Assembly: GCA_036268055.1 (NCBI GenBank)
Contig: DATAUW010000022.1
Coordinates: 1 to 52,035 of the forward strand
Length of the DNA stretch: 52,035 bases
Source of the DNA: Verrucomicrobiia bacterium
GTDB taxonomy: Bacteria; Verrucomicrobiota; Verrucomicrobiia; Limisphaerales; Pedosphaeraceae
Direction of reading: 5' to 3'
This document shows, one piece after another, positions 15,249 to 23,083 of the stretch. A program made the position numbers and the translations under genes. Within the stretch, counting starts at the first letter, position 1. Every line of letters starts with the position of its first letter. The notes beneath the pieces are model-generated. The model worked only from the letters and a program-made list of their open reading frames with translations. It was not told the DNA's origin and searched no databases.

Positions 15249-16550
15249 ATGCATGCTCCCGCAGCCGTAGATTCGCCACCATCCGGGGATATTTCCCGGG
15301 TGGTGGAACATCTTTTCCGCCATGAATCCGCCCGGCTCGTCGCCACGCTGACCGGCATCTTCGGCATCGAAAATCTGCAACTCGCCGAGGACGTCGTCCA
15401 GGAAGCGCTCGCGCGCGCCCTGCAAACCTGGCCGTATTATGGCGTGCCAAAAAATCCCGCCGCGTGGCTCATGCAAGTCTCGCGCAATCTCGCCCTCGAC
15501 GTCGTCCGGCGCGAAAAAAATTTCCGCAGCAAGGAGACCCAAATCGTCACGTTCATGGAGCGCAGTCCCGCGCCCGGCGGCGAATCTGCTTTTCAGGAAC
15601 AGGACCTCAAGGACGATCATTTGCGCATGATGTTCGTCTGCTGCCATCCGCTCGTTCCCGCCGACGCGCAGGTGGCGCTCGCGTTGAAGACGCTTTGCGG
15701 TTTCAGCATCGCCGAAATCAGCCGCGCGTTTTTGACCAGCGAAGCCGCCATCGCGAAACGCCTCACGCGCGCGCGTCAAAAAATTCGCGATGTCCAGGTG
15801 CCCTTTGAAATTCCCGCGCGCGGTGAATTATCCCGCCGCCTCGATGGCGTCCTGCAAACGCTTTATCTGCTTTTCAACGAAGGTTACAAGGCCTCCAGCG
15901 GCGAACGGCTCGTGCGCGAAGAGCTTTGCCACGAAGCGATCCGTCTCGCCACGCTGCTTTCCGAACACGCCGCGGGAAATTGCCCCCGTACACACGCTTT
16001 GCTCGCCTTGATGTTTTTGAACGCCGCGCGTTTGTCCACGCGCCTGGATGTCGCGGGAAATCTGCTGCGCCTTCAGGAACAGGATCGTCTGCAATGGGAC
16101 CAGCCGATGCTCGCGCGCGGCATGTTTCACTTCGCGCAATCCGCCGCCGGCGGCGAAGTGACGGAATACCATCTGCAAGCGGGCATCGCCGCCTGTCATT
16201 GCGCCGCGAGCGATTATGAATCCACCGACTGGCCGCAAATTCTTTCGCTCTACGATCATCTCATCGGCTTCGACGATTCCCCCGTCGTCGCCCTCAACCG
16301 CGCCGTCGCGCTGGCCAACGTCTGCGGCCCCGGGGAAGGCATCGCCGCCATCAACGCCATCGCCGATCGCCGGTCGCTCGAAGATTATTATCTCCTCTAC
16401 GCCGTGCTGGGCGAGTTGGAATTCCGCTGCGAACATTTCGCCGCCGCCGCCGCGCATCTAAAAAAATCCATCACCCTCGCCGAAATCAAATCCGAAAAAA
16501 TCTTCCTCACCCGCCGCCTCCACACCTGCGAAAAACAACTCCAGCCATAA
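15249..16550 (+). CDS. ECF sigma factor with C-terminal TPR extension (ECF42-like)
   Basis: A 433-residue ECF sigma factor. Sigma region 2 is at ~18-85 (VEHLFRHESARLVATLTGIFG...QEALARALQTWP, NPAAWLMQVSRNLALDVVRR). Region 4 is at ~125-180 (ALALKTLCGFSIAEISRAFLTSEAAIAKRLTRARQKIR). A long helical, TPR-like C-terminal domain follows from ~190 with LFNEGYKASSGERLVREELCHEAIRLATLL. This architecture defines group ECF42, in which the extension rather than an anti-sigma factor controls activity. It follows yciI in an operon. Two matching promoter motifs upstream suggest that it regulates this locus. Confidence 0.93.
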   Translation: MHAPAAVDSPPSGDISRVVEHLFRHESARLVATLTGIFGIENLQLAEDVVQEALARALQTWPYYGVPKNPAAWLMQVSRNLALDVVRREKNFRSKETQIVTFMERSPAPGGESAFQEQDLKDDHLRMMFVCCHPLVPADAQVALALKTLCGFSIAEISRAFLTSEAAIAKRLTRARQKIRDVQVPFEIPARGELSRRLDGVLQTLYLLFNEGYKASSGERLVREELCHEAIRLATLLSEHAAGNCPRTHALLALMFLNAARLSTRLDVAGNLLRLQEQDRLQWDQPMLARGMFHFAQSAAGGEVTEYHLQAGIAACHCAASDYESTDWPQILSLYDHLIGFDDSPVVALNRAVALANVCGPGEGIAAINAIADRRSLEDYYLLYAVLGELEFRCEHFAAAAAHLKKSITLAEIKSEKIFLTRRLHTCEKQLQP

Positions 16551-16576
16551 TTTCCTCTTCCAAAATCCCTTATCGT

Positions 16577-16620
16577 TCCGCCTCCTCTCTGCGCCTCTTC
16601 CGCCTCTGCGCCTCTGCGTC
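16577..16620. repeat. CTCTGCGCCTCT short tandem-like repeat
   Basis: A pyrimidine-rich stretch repeats the 12-base theme CTCTGCGCCTCT with small changes. It lies in the 158-bp gap between the sigma factor and the PAS-AraC gene. It is related in character to the repeat at 14103-14238. No gene is visible in the gap. Confidence 0.6.
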
Positions 16621-16708
16621 AAACCTCCTTCCGAATACCCACCGTCCACAAATTCACCCCCACATACCTCTTGCCGTAATCCCCCATTTAGCCAAAATTC
16701 CTCACCGC

Positions 16709-17482
16709 ATGACACGCGAAGCGCCATTCGATCTCGTCTCACTTTTTGATTTCGTCGAGGACGTCCTCGCCTGGGTCAAAGACCGCGAAGGCCGCTACCT
16801 CTGGGTCAACCGCACCTTTCTACTGAACCACACCCTCGCCCATCCCGAACTCGATGCCGGCGCTTCCGAGAAAAACATCCTCGGCAAAACCGATTACGAT
16901 CTTTCACCTGGCTTTCTCGCCGACCAATTCCGTCTCGATGACGAATACGTTCTCGCCGGCAACCGCATCGTCAATCGCATCGAACGCGTCGGCGAATCTC
17001 CCGATGCCCCCGCGTGGAACGTCACCAATAAAATTCCCGTCCGCGATGCCAAAGGAAAAATCGTCGGCACCGCCGGCATCACGCGCGTGCTCAATCAACC
17101 CGCCCCGCAATCCGGCGCCAATGCCGGTTTCAGCCGCGTGCTCGAATACATTCGCGAGCATTACGCCTCGCCCATCACCAATGAGGAACTCGCCAAGGTT
17201 TCCGGCATGTCCCTGCGCGCCTTCGAGCGGCAGTTCCTCGCCAGCTTTCATCTCACGCCGCAAAAATATTTGCGCAAACTTCGCCTGCGCATCGCCACGC
17301 GCGCGTTGATCTACACCGAGGATTCATTGTCTGAACTCGCGTTGAATTGCGGGTTCGCCGACCAGAGCCATTTCGCGCGCGAGTTCCGCCGTCAATTCGG
17401 CCGCACCCCGCGCGAATACCGCCGTCATTACAAAAACTCCGCTGCCGTTCCTGGCACAAAGTCTGCCGCTTCCGCGCAATAA
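16709..17482 (+). CDS. PAS-domain AraC-family transcriptional regulator
   Basis: A 257-residue regulator. The N-terminal PAS sensor spans ~5-130 (LVSLFDFVEDVLAWVKDREGRYLWVNRTFL, NILGKTDYDLSPG, IPVRDAKGKIVGTAGITRV). The C-terminal AraC-type DNA-binding domain spans ~148-245 with two helix-turn-helix units (ITNEELAKVSGMSLRAFERQF, LSELALNCGFADQSHFAREFRRQFGRTPREYRR). It is cytosolic. It lies 48 nt upstream of the TIM-barrel sugar operon on the same strand, which it probably controls. The PAS ligand is unknown. Confidence 0.92.
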   Translation: MTREAPFDLVSLFDFVEDVLAWVKDREGRYLWVNRTFLLNHTLAHPELDAGASEKNILGKTDYDLSPGFLADQFRLDDEYVLAGNRIVNRIERVGESPDAPAWNVTNKIPVRDAKGKIVGTAGITRVLNQPAPQSGANAGFSRVLEYIREHYASPITNEELAKVSGMSLRAFERQFLASFHLTPQKYLRKLRLRIATRALIYTEDSLSELALNCGFADQSHFAREFRRQFGRTPREYRRHYKNSAAVPGTKSAASAQ

Positions 17483-17530
17483 TCCTTTTGCCCGCCGCGC
17501 TACCTTCAGAGGCGAATTGCAAAATGATTT

Positions 17531-18514
17531 ATGAAAATCGGACTCTATAGCATCACTTACCTCGGCTGCTGGTACAACGGCGAAGCCCTCACCCTGCCTG
17601 AACTCATCGTCACGGCAAAAAAATTTGGCTACGACGGCGTCGAGATTGACGGCAAACGTCCGCACGGCAACCCGCTCGATTGGCCGAAAGCCAAGTGCCA
17701 GGATTTGCGCCGCTTCGCCGACAACACCGGAGTCGAAATTCTCGGAGTTGCCGCCAACAACGATTTCAGCAGTCCGGTTCCCGAGGTGCGCGAGGCCCAG
17801 ATTTGTTTCATGCGCGAATTGATCCGCATGACCGCCGACATGGGCGCAAAAGACCTGCGCGTATTTCTCGCGTGGTGGGGAATCACGCGCCACCCGAAAC
17901 TTGCGAGCTACGACATTCCCGAAAATAATTGGCCCGTGCTGCACGAAAAATTTACCGAAGAGGAAATTTGGGGTTGGTGCCGCGAAGCTTTGATCGAGAG
18001 CGCACAATACGCCCGCGAAATGGGTGTCACCCTCGCGCTGCAAAATCACAAGCCGCTCATCCGTGATCACAGCGACGTCCTGCGGATGGTTCGCGAAGTA
18101 AATTCACCGCATCTCAAAGTTTGTCTCGATGCCCCGCTCATGCCCGACAAGAGTCTCGCCGCGATGCGCGAAGCCGCGCGTGCTGTCGGCAAGCTGCAAG
18201 TGATGTCGCATTTCGGCGGCGAGTTCGACCGCAATCCCGATGGCAGCATCACGGGCGTGGATCGTATTGACGGCGTGGTCACGGGTGAAACCAATCAATA
18301 TTACCGCGACTTCGCGAAGGCCATGCGCGAAATCGGTTATCACGGTTACACCAGTTACGAACTCTGCCATCAACTGCCCGTTGTTAATGGAAAAACGGTG
18401 GGCATCGAATTCGCCGACAAGAATGCGCAACTCGCCGCCGAGTTCATGCGCACGATCATCAAGGAAGAATACGCGAAGAAACCCGCCCAGGTTTTGCAAC
18501 CGGTCGGAGCGTGA
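17531..18514 (+). CDS. Sugar phosphate isomerase/epimerase family TIM barrel
   Basis: A 327-residue cytosolic xylose-isomerase-like TIM barrel. The start MKIGLYSITYLGCWYNGEALTLPE is followed by FGYDGVEIDG at ~33-42. Metal-site strands are LALQNHKPL at ~175-183, KVCLDAPLMPD at ~203-213 and SYELCHQLP at ~285-293. It opens a three-gene plus-strand operon with an exported TIM barrel (4-nt gap) and a Tat-exported oxidoreductase. The substrate is unknown. The operon suggests oxidation and isomerisation of a sugar or cyclitol. Confidence 0.88.
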   Translation: MKIGLYSITYLGCWYNGEALTLPELIVTAKKFGYDGVEIDGKRPHGNPLDWPKAKCQDLRRFADNTGVEILGVAANNDFSSPVPEVREAQICFMRELIRMTADMGAKDLRVFLAWWGITRHPKLASYDIPENNWPVLHEKFTEEEIWGWCREALIESAQYAREMGVTLALQNHKPLIRDHSDVLRMVREVNSPHLKVCLDAPLMPDKSLAAMREAARAVGKLQVMSHFGGEFDRNPDGSITGVDRIDGVVTGETNQYYRDFAKAMREIGYHGYTSYELCHQLPVVNGKTVGIEFADKNAQLAAEFMRTIIKEEYAKKPAQVLQPVGA

Positions 18515-18518
18515 CGCC

Positions 18519-19400
18519 ATGAAACTCCGGCAGGTTTTTCTCGCTTCGTTTTTGGTGGTGGCGATGGCGCTTAGCGCTCGCGCCGCTGAACCGCTCGGCC
18601 CGGAATATCGCGTCGGTGGTTTCGTGGTCGGTTGCCAGGCTTACATGTTTCATCGCTTCACCGCTTTTGAAGCGATGGACAAAACCGTCGCGGCTGGCGG
18701 CAAGGTGATCGAGTTGTATCCCGGGCAAATGCTAAGTCCCGATGAGCCTACGACCAAGGTGCTGCCCACCGCTTCGGACAAGACGATTGAGAAATTAAAA
18801 ACGAAAGCGAAACAGTGCGGCTTGCTCATCGTCAACTTCGGCGTGGTGGATATTCCGAAGGACGAAGCAGGCGCGCAGCAGGTGTTTGAATTCGCCAAAA
18901 AACTTGGCGCGCGCGCGATCACTATCGAGCCCACGGCCGACCAGATGGACATGATCGAAAAGCTCGTCAAAGAATACAATATTTCCGCTGGAATTCATTG
19001 CCATCCGCATCGCGCCGCGCATCCTGATTATAAATTATGGGATCCGAATTATGTGTTCTCGCTCGTCAAAGGCCGGGATCCACGTTTTGGCGTGTGCGCG
19101 GACGTCGGACATTGGACGCGTTCCGGCGTGGACGCCGTCGCCGCGTTGAAACTTTTTGAAGGCCGCGTCATCAGCGTGCATTTGAAGGATATTCCCGAAT
19201 CCGGCAATCCCGATTCTCCCGACGTCGTGCTCGGCCTCGGCGTGACGAATGTCCGCGGCATCCTCCGCGAATTGCATCGCCAAAAATTCGACGGCAATAT
19301 TTCCATCGAATACGAACGCGACTGGGCCAACAGCGTGCCCGACATCGCGCAATGCATCGGCTACGTTCGCGGCTTTGCCGATGCGGAGGACAGCAAGTGA
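18519..19400 (+). CDS. Exported sugar phosphate isomerase/epimerase-like TIM barrel
   Basis: A 293-residue secreted member of the same TIM-barrel superfamily. The signal peptide is MKLRQVFLASFLVVAMALSARAAEP. Barrel strands include GGKVIELYPGQM, GLLIVNFGVVDI, ITIEPT, AGIHCHPHRA, GVCADVGHWTRSG and SVHLKDIPESG. The His/Asp/Glu metal ligands HCH, DVGHW and HLKD are intact, so it is likely catalytic outside the cytoplasm. ATG 18519 starts the signal peptide four bases after the previous stop. Its TGA overlaps the GTG start of the oxidoreductase. Confidence 0.87.
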   Translation: MKLRQVFLASFLVVAMALSARAAEPLGPEYRVGGFVVGCQAYMFHRFTAFEAMDKTVAAGGKVIELYPGQMLSPDEPTTKVLPTASDKTIEKLKTKAKQCGLLIVNFGVVDIPKDEAGAQQVFEFAKKLGARAITIEPTADQMDMIEKLVKEYNISAGIHCHPHRAAHPDYKLWDPNYVFSLVKGRDPRFGVCADVGHWTRSGVDAVAALKLFEGRVISVHLKDIPESGNPDSPDVVLGLGVTNVRGILRELHRQKFDGNISIEYERDWANSVPDIAQCIGYVRGFADAEDSK

Positions 19401-20818
19401 ACCAATCTCGCAGCAAAACCAAAAGCGGCCTCACGCGCCGTTCGTTCATTCGCCGTACGTCCGCCACCGTTGCCGGCTTCTCCATCATTCCGCGTTATGT
19501 GCTGGGCGGCGTGGGTTTTGTTCCGCCGAGCGAAAAGGTGAACATCGCCATCATCGGTTGCGGCGGCCAAGGCCGCACAAATGTGCGCGCGCTATTTGAA
19601 TTGCCCGACGCCCAAATCATTGCCGTCGCCGACCCCGTCGAGACGCAGGACTTGAGCGATTTTTATTTCAAAGGCAACGCGGGCCGTATTCCCGTCAAAG
19701 ACGAGATCGAAAAACATTTTTCCGCTAAAACACCGAATTACAAAGTCACGCCCTACGTGGATTTTCGCGACTTGCTCGCCAAAGAAAAATCCGTGGACGC
19801 CATCCTCTGCGCGACACCCGATCATCTGCATGCCTATGTCACAGTCACGGCGATGCGCCAGGGCAAACATGTCTATTGCGAAAAACCACTGACGCACAAT
19901 GTTTGGGAAGCGCGGCACGTCGCCAAAGTTGCGGCGGAAACCGGCGTCGCCACGCAAATGGGTAATCAGGGACACTCCGGCGATTTCATCCGCCAGACTT
20001 GCGAAATGATTTGGGACGGCTGCATCGGCGATGTCCGCGAAGTCCATGCCTGGACTGCCGCGACGCGTTGGAATAAAGGCCTCACTGGCCGTCCCGCGGA
20101 TGACCCCACGCCCGCAGGTGTGGATTGGGATTTATGGCTCGGGCCACGCGCCGTCCGCGGTTACAGCCACGCGCTCAATCCGGTTCGCTGGCGCGATTTT
20201 TGGGATTTCGGCACCGCGCCTATCGGCGATTTTTTCTGCCACAACTTCGACTCCGCCTGTTGGGCGCTCGATCTAAAAAAACCGTCGAGCATCGAAGCGT
20301 CCTCCGCTGGCCCGGTGGATGATTACATCGCTCCCGCCGCGGGAATTTACACGTATCATTTCGGCGCGCGTGGCAAAATGCCGCCGGTAAAATTCATGTG
20401 GTACGAAGGCGGCTTGAAACCATCGCGCCCTGAAAGCATGGACCTCGACGATCAATTTGAGGGCAACGGAATTCTTTTCATTGGCGACAAAGGCGCGATG
20501 ACCAGTCCCGGCTGGGGCGGCCGCTCACGCCTGCTTCCCGAAAGCGCAGACGAAGCTTACAAACGTCCCGCGCCAACCTTGAAACGCTCGAAAGGCCACC
20601 ATCGCGAATGGCTCGACGCCTGCAAAGGCGGCCCGCAGGCGGGCTCGAACTTCGCCTATGGCGCGGCCTTGACCGAAGTCGGTTTGCTGGGCCTTGTCGC
20701 CATGCGTGTCGGCAAAAAAGTCGCGTGGGATTCCACCGCGATGAAATGCACCAACGCCCCCGAAGCCGATAAATATCTCAAGGAAACCTATCGCGCCGGC
20801 TGGGAAGTGCCCGCGTAA
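19397..20818 (+). CDS. Tat-exported Gfo/Idh/MocA family oxidoreductase
   Basis: A 473-residue oxidoreductase. It starts at GTG 19397, overlapping the previous stop (GTGA), with a Tat signal TRRSFIRRTSATVAGFSII at ~12-30. The Rossmann fold is at ~45 (VNIAIIGCGGQGRTN). The EKP motif appears as HVYCEKPLTHNVWEARH at ~155, and the C-terminal domain includes HNFDSACWALDLKKPSSIEA. Tat export implies folding with the nicotinamide cofactor before transport, as known for glucose-fructose oxidoreductase. Its substrate is probably a glycoside or sugar processed by the preceding TIM barrel. Confidence 0.9.
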   Translation: MNQSRSKTKSGLTRRSFIRRTSATVAGFSIIPRYVLGGVGFVPPSEKVNIAIIGCGGQGRTNVRALFELPDAQIIAVADPVETQDLSDFYFKGNAGRIPVKDEIEKHFSAKTPNYKVTPYVDFRDLLAKEKSVDAILCATPDHLHAYVTVTAMRQGKHVYCEKPLTHNVWEARHVAKVAAETGVATQMGNQGHSGDFIRQTCEMIWDGCIGDVREVHAWTAATRWNKGLTGRPADDPTPAGVDWDLWLGPRAVRGYSHALNPVRWRDFWDFGTAPIGDFFCHNFDSACWALDLKKPSSIEASSAGPVDDYIAPAAGIYTYHFGARGKMPPVKFMWYEGGLKPSRPESMDLDDQFEGNGILFIGDKGAMTSPGWGGRSRLLPESADEAYKRPAPTLKRSKGHHREWLDACKGGPQAGSNFAYGAALTEVGLLGLVAMRVGKKVAWDSTAMKCTNAPEADKYLKETYRAGWEVPA

Positions 20819-20847
20819 ATTCCGCCGGGCTTGCCCACCTGCTGCGT

Positions 20848-21942
20848 TTACTTGGACGCAGGTTCCCCAGAGTTTGCCGATTGGACATCATTCACCGTCG
20901 CCTCCGGCCAGCCGTCCGCATTCCATTTCAAAGGCATGATCGCCAGCGTGGCTTTGCCATTCATTCGAATATCGCCTTCAAAATCCGAAGTGAACCAATT
21001 TCTGCCTTCCGCGTTCAGAGTGCCCGCATGTCCCGGTCCGATTAACGGCCCGTTGTCCGTATCCAGAAATACGCTGCCGCCGCTATGCAACATATCCACG
21101 CCAGCTTTGTCCAGGTACGGCCCGGTGATCTTCTTGCTCCGCCCGATGCGAATATTGTAAGTACTCCTGGGACCCTGGCAGCAGGAACCCCAATTCACAA
21201 AAAGATAATAGTAGTCATCATGCTTGCACAGATAAGAAGCCTCGATGGATTCGTTGTAAGCCAGTGAATACATCCGCGAATCCGGCACGATGCGTTTGCC
21301 GGTTTTAGGATCTAGTTGAATCAGTTTGATACCGCTCCAATACGAACCAAATGTCAGCCACAAGGCGCCGTCCGTATCGAGAAACACCGATGGATCAATC
21401 GCGTTGTAGTCGTCACCCTTTTGCGTCCGCACGACGACACCTTCATCCGTCCAATGATACGCCGGATCGCTTGGGTCCAAGGTCGCATTCGTGGCAAGAC
21501 CGATGCCGGAAGTTATTTTTCCCATCGTCGAAACGGCATAATAAAGCAGATACCGATTGCCGACTTTCATGATGTCGGGCGCCCAGCAGGACAGGTTGTG
21601 GTTTTCGGGAACCGTGGTGGCGATCCATTCCGGCGCCGTTTTGAATACCGCCGGCCCGCGTTCCCACTTCACCAAATCCTTGGAATGATAAGACGGCACG
21701 CCCCGCCCCGTGTAAAAGACCCAATATTCATCCTTGCACTGGACGATGTCGGACGGATCGCGCGTGACAATGCCCCGGCTCGCCGATTTTTCCAGAGGCA
21801 AAACCGCAGTCAAGTTTCCCGACTCCCGTTTCACGGCATTGGTCTGCGCATTGGCCACGGACGAAAGCGCCATCACGGCGACGAACACCAAAAACAGCGC
21901 GCGTTGGTATGGATGAATATTTCGGCTGAATCTCATACGCAT
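20848..21942 (-). CDS. Secreted GH43 family glycoside hydrolase, arabinanase-like
   Basis: A 364-residue five-bladed beta-propeller enzyme. The N-terminal signal peptide (ALFLVFVAVMALSSVANAQ) ends near residue 33. The three GH43 catalytic acids are visible: base Asp in VTRDPSDIV at ~62-65, pKa-modulating Asp in NAIDPSVFLDTDG at ~183, and acid Glu in YNESIEASYLCKHDDYYYLF at ~230. SYWSGIKL and NWGSCCQGPRSTYNIRIGRS fit arabinan endo-1,5-arabinosidases, so arabinan side chains are the best-guess substrate. It converges on the oxidoreductase with a 29-nt gap. Start ATG 21942 begins the basic n-region. Confidence 0.9.
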   Translation of the reverse strand: MRMRFSRNIHPYQRALFLVFVAVMALSSVANAQTNAVKRESGNLTAVLPLEKSASRGIVTRDPSDIVQCKDEYWVFYTGRGVPSYHSKDLVKWERGPAVFKTAPEWIATTVPENHNLSCWAPDIMKVGNRYLLYYAVSTMGKITSGIGLATNATLDPSDPAYHWTDEGVVVRTQKGDDYNAIDPSVFLDTDGALWLTFGSYWSGIKLIQLDPKTGKRIVPDSRMYSLAYNESIEASYLCKHDDYYYLFVNWGSCCQGPRSTYNIRIGRSKKITGPYLDKAGVDMLHSGGSVFLDTDNGPLIGPGHAGTLNAEGRNWFTSDFEGDIRMNGKATLAIMPLKWNADGWPEATVNDVQSANSGEPASK

Positions 21943-22188
21943 TAGTGTGGACGAATCCAAGCTGATTTCAAGGCAGTCTAAATCAAGAATTCATTCGCGA
22001 GCCCTTATGCAAAAAGCAACTTTGCGTAAGTATTGCAATTTGCTTTTTCATATTGCGAATCCCTTGGCCGTACGCGACTGCATATCGCACCAATCAAAAT
22101 ATCGGGCCCATTTTCGGATTTTTTCCATCAAAATCACGGAAATGGCCTCACTTTTTCTGCGGTACACTTCAAGCTCCTAAACCAGAGC

Positions 22189-22635
22189 ATGAAAACTAAA
22201 AACACAAACATTATAAAATCAATCACCCTGGCGGCCGGTATTTCGACGCTCGCCGCGTTGCCTCTATTGGCAGGGGTTGGGGTCGGAGTAAACATAAATG
22301 TGCCTGCTCCGGTGGTCGTGGCGCCAGCGCCGCCGCCGGTCGTTGTCACCACTGTGCCGGACAGTTATGTGTGGGACGGTACCGAGTATGTTGGAGTCGT
22401 TGGCTCACAATACTACTATCTGGGTGCCGGCAATGTTTGGCTGACAATGGATGGACCGCGCCTTGAGCGATGGCATAAATGGGAAGCAGGTCACGGAGAC
22501 TGGCGCACCCACACGATTCGCAACGAGCGCTACCGCCACGACGCTCATGGCCATGAAGTTCCTTTCCATGAAAATCACGGCCATGATGATCACAATGATC
22601 ACGGCCATGACAATGATCATGACCATAATCATTGA
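22189..22635 (+). CDS. Exported His/Asp-rich protein, possible metal binder
   Basis: A 148-residue secreted protein. The signal peptide (ITLAAGISTLAALPLLAGVG) is followed by a Val/Pro/Ala-rich linker (VPAPVVVAPAPPPVVVTTVP) and a compact aromatic domain (YVWDGTEYVGVVGSQYYYLGAGNVWLTMDGPR). It ends with a His/Asp/Asn tail (HENHGHDDHNDHGHDNDHDHNH-type) covering the last ~35 residues. The tail would bind divalent metals such as zinc, nickel or copper. ATG 22189 starts the basic n-region. The domain recalls small YXWDG...YYLG proteins common in this phylum; the function is unknown. Confidence 0.78.
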   Translation: MKTKNTNIIKSITLAAGISTLAALPLLAGVGVGVNINVPAPVVVAPAPPPVVVTTVPDSYVWDGTEYVGVVGSQYYYLGAGNVWLTMDGPRLERWHKWEAGHGDWRTHTIRNERYRHDAHGHEVPFHENHGHDDHNDHGHDNDHDHNH

Positions 22636-22650
22636 TTCTACTGATAAAAT

Positions 22651-22712
22651 GCACGGGGCCGAACTTGGGAATGCGCCGGAATCTGGCGTAAATTTCTGGG
22701 TCGGCCCCGTGC
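22651..22712 (+). terminator. Long-loop inverted repeat after the His-rich gene
   Basis: A perfect 12-bp stem GCACGGGGCCGA/TCGGCCCCGTGC has a 38-nt loop holding a smaller GCGCC/GGCGT pair. Only a weak T-stretch (ATTAATTTTCT) follows. It lies between the His-rich gene and the integrase scrap, so it could be a terminator or an edge of the mobile island. Confidence 0.5.
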
Positions 22713-22747
22713 CATATTAATTTTCTCCCATTTCCGCATTTAGGAAA

Positions 22748-22960
22748 CTATTTCAGAGTCACCCATTGGAGTCCCTTTATGCTCCAGTTGTTTTCAACGA
22801 TGATGCGAGCGATGAGCTTCCCATTACGTTTCCAAATACCAACTGCGTGCTTGCGGCGGTTGGTTACCTTGGTATATCTGTACCGGAGCGACTTCGGCTT
22901 TGCCTCAGTTTTGCTTGACGTTGATTGAGTTTCATTCCGCAACATTGTGGCAACTGTCAT
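22748..22960 (-). pseudogene. N-terminal fragment of a tyrosine integrase
   Basis: The last ~70 codons of a longer minus-strand frame encode MTVATMLRNETQ..., then RYTKVTNRRKHAVGIWKRNGKLIARIIV. This resembles the N-terminal arm-binding region of phage-type tyrosine recombinases in this phylum (a VTNRR...GLWKR pattern, from memory). It stops abruptly after WVTLK, with no core-binding or catalytic domain. It lies immediately beside a tRNA-Leu gene, where such integrases normally reside. It is probably the remnant of an element that integrated into this tRNA. Confidence 0.5.
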
Positions 22961-22999
22961 GCGCGGCCCAGTTTCGCTGGTAAATGGTTCATAAAGAAT

Positions 23000-23083
23000 G
23001 CGCGAGTGGTGAAATGGCAGACACGCCAGACTTAGGATCTGGTCCCGCAAGGGGTGGAGGTTCAAGTCCTCTCTCGCGCACCA
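23000..23083 (+). tRNA. tRNA-Leu, anticodon TAG
   Basis: The acceptor stem GCGCGAG (23000-23006) pairs with CTCGCGC (23073-23079), followed by discriminator A and an encoded CCA. The anticodon arm CCAGA-CTTAGGA-TCTGG gives anticodon TAG. A long variable arm and the T-arm GGAGGTTCAAGTCCT are present, so it is a class II leucine tRNA. Antisense translation of this gene is fused into the recombinase reading frame (segment CAREDLNLHPLRDQILS), which is spurious. The tRNA is flanked by integrase and recombinase fragments, marking an integration site. Confidence 0.95.

Noticed and set aside
14451-15779. 442-codon minus-strand frame across the VOC, YciI and sigma genes
   Set aside because: It crosses three well-supported genes and two intergenic gaps; a codon-bias shadow.
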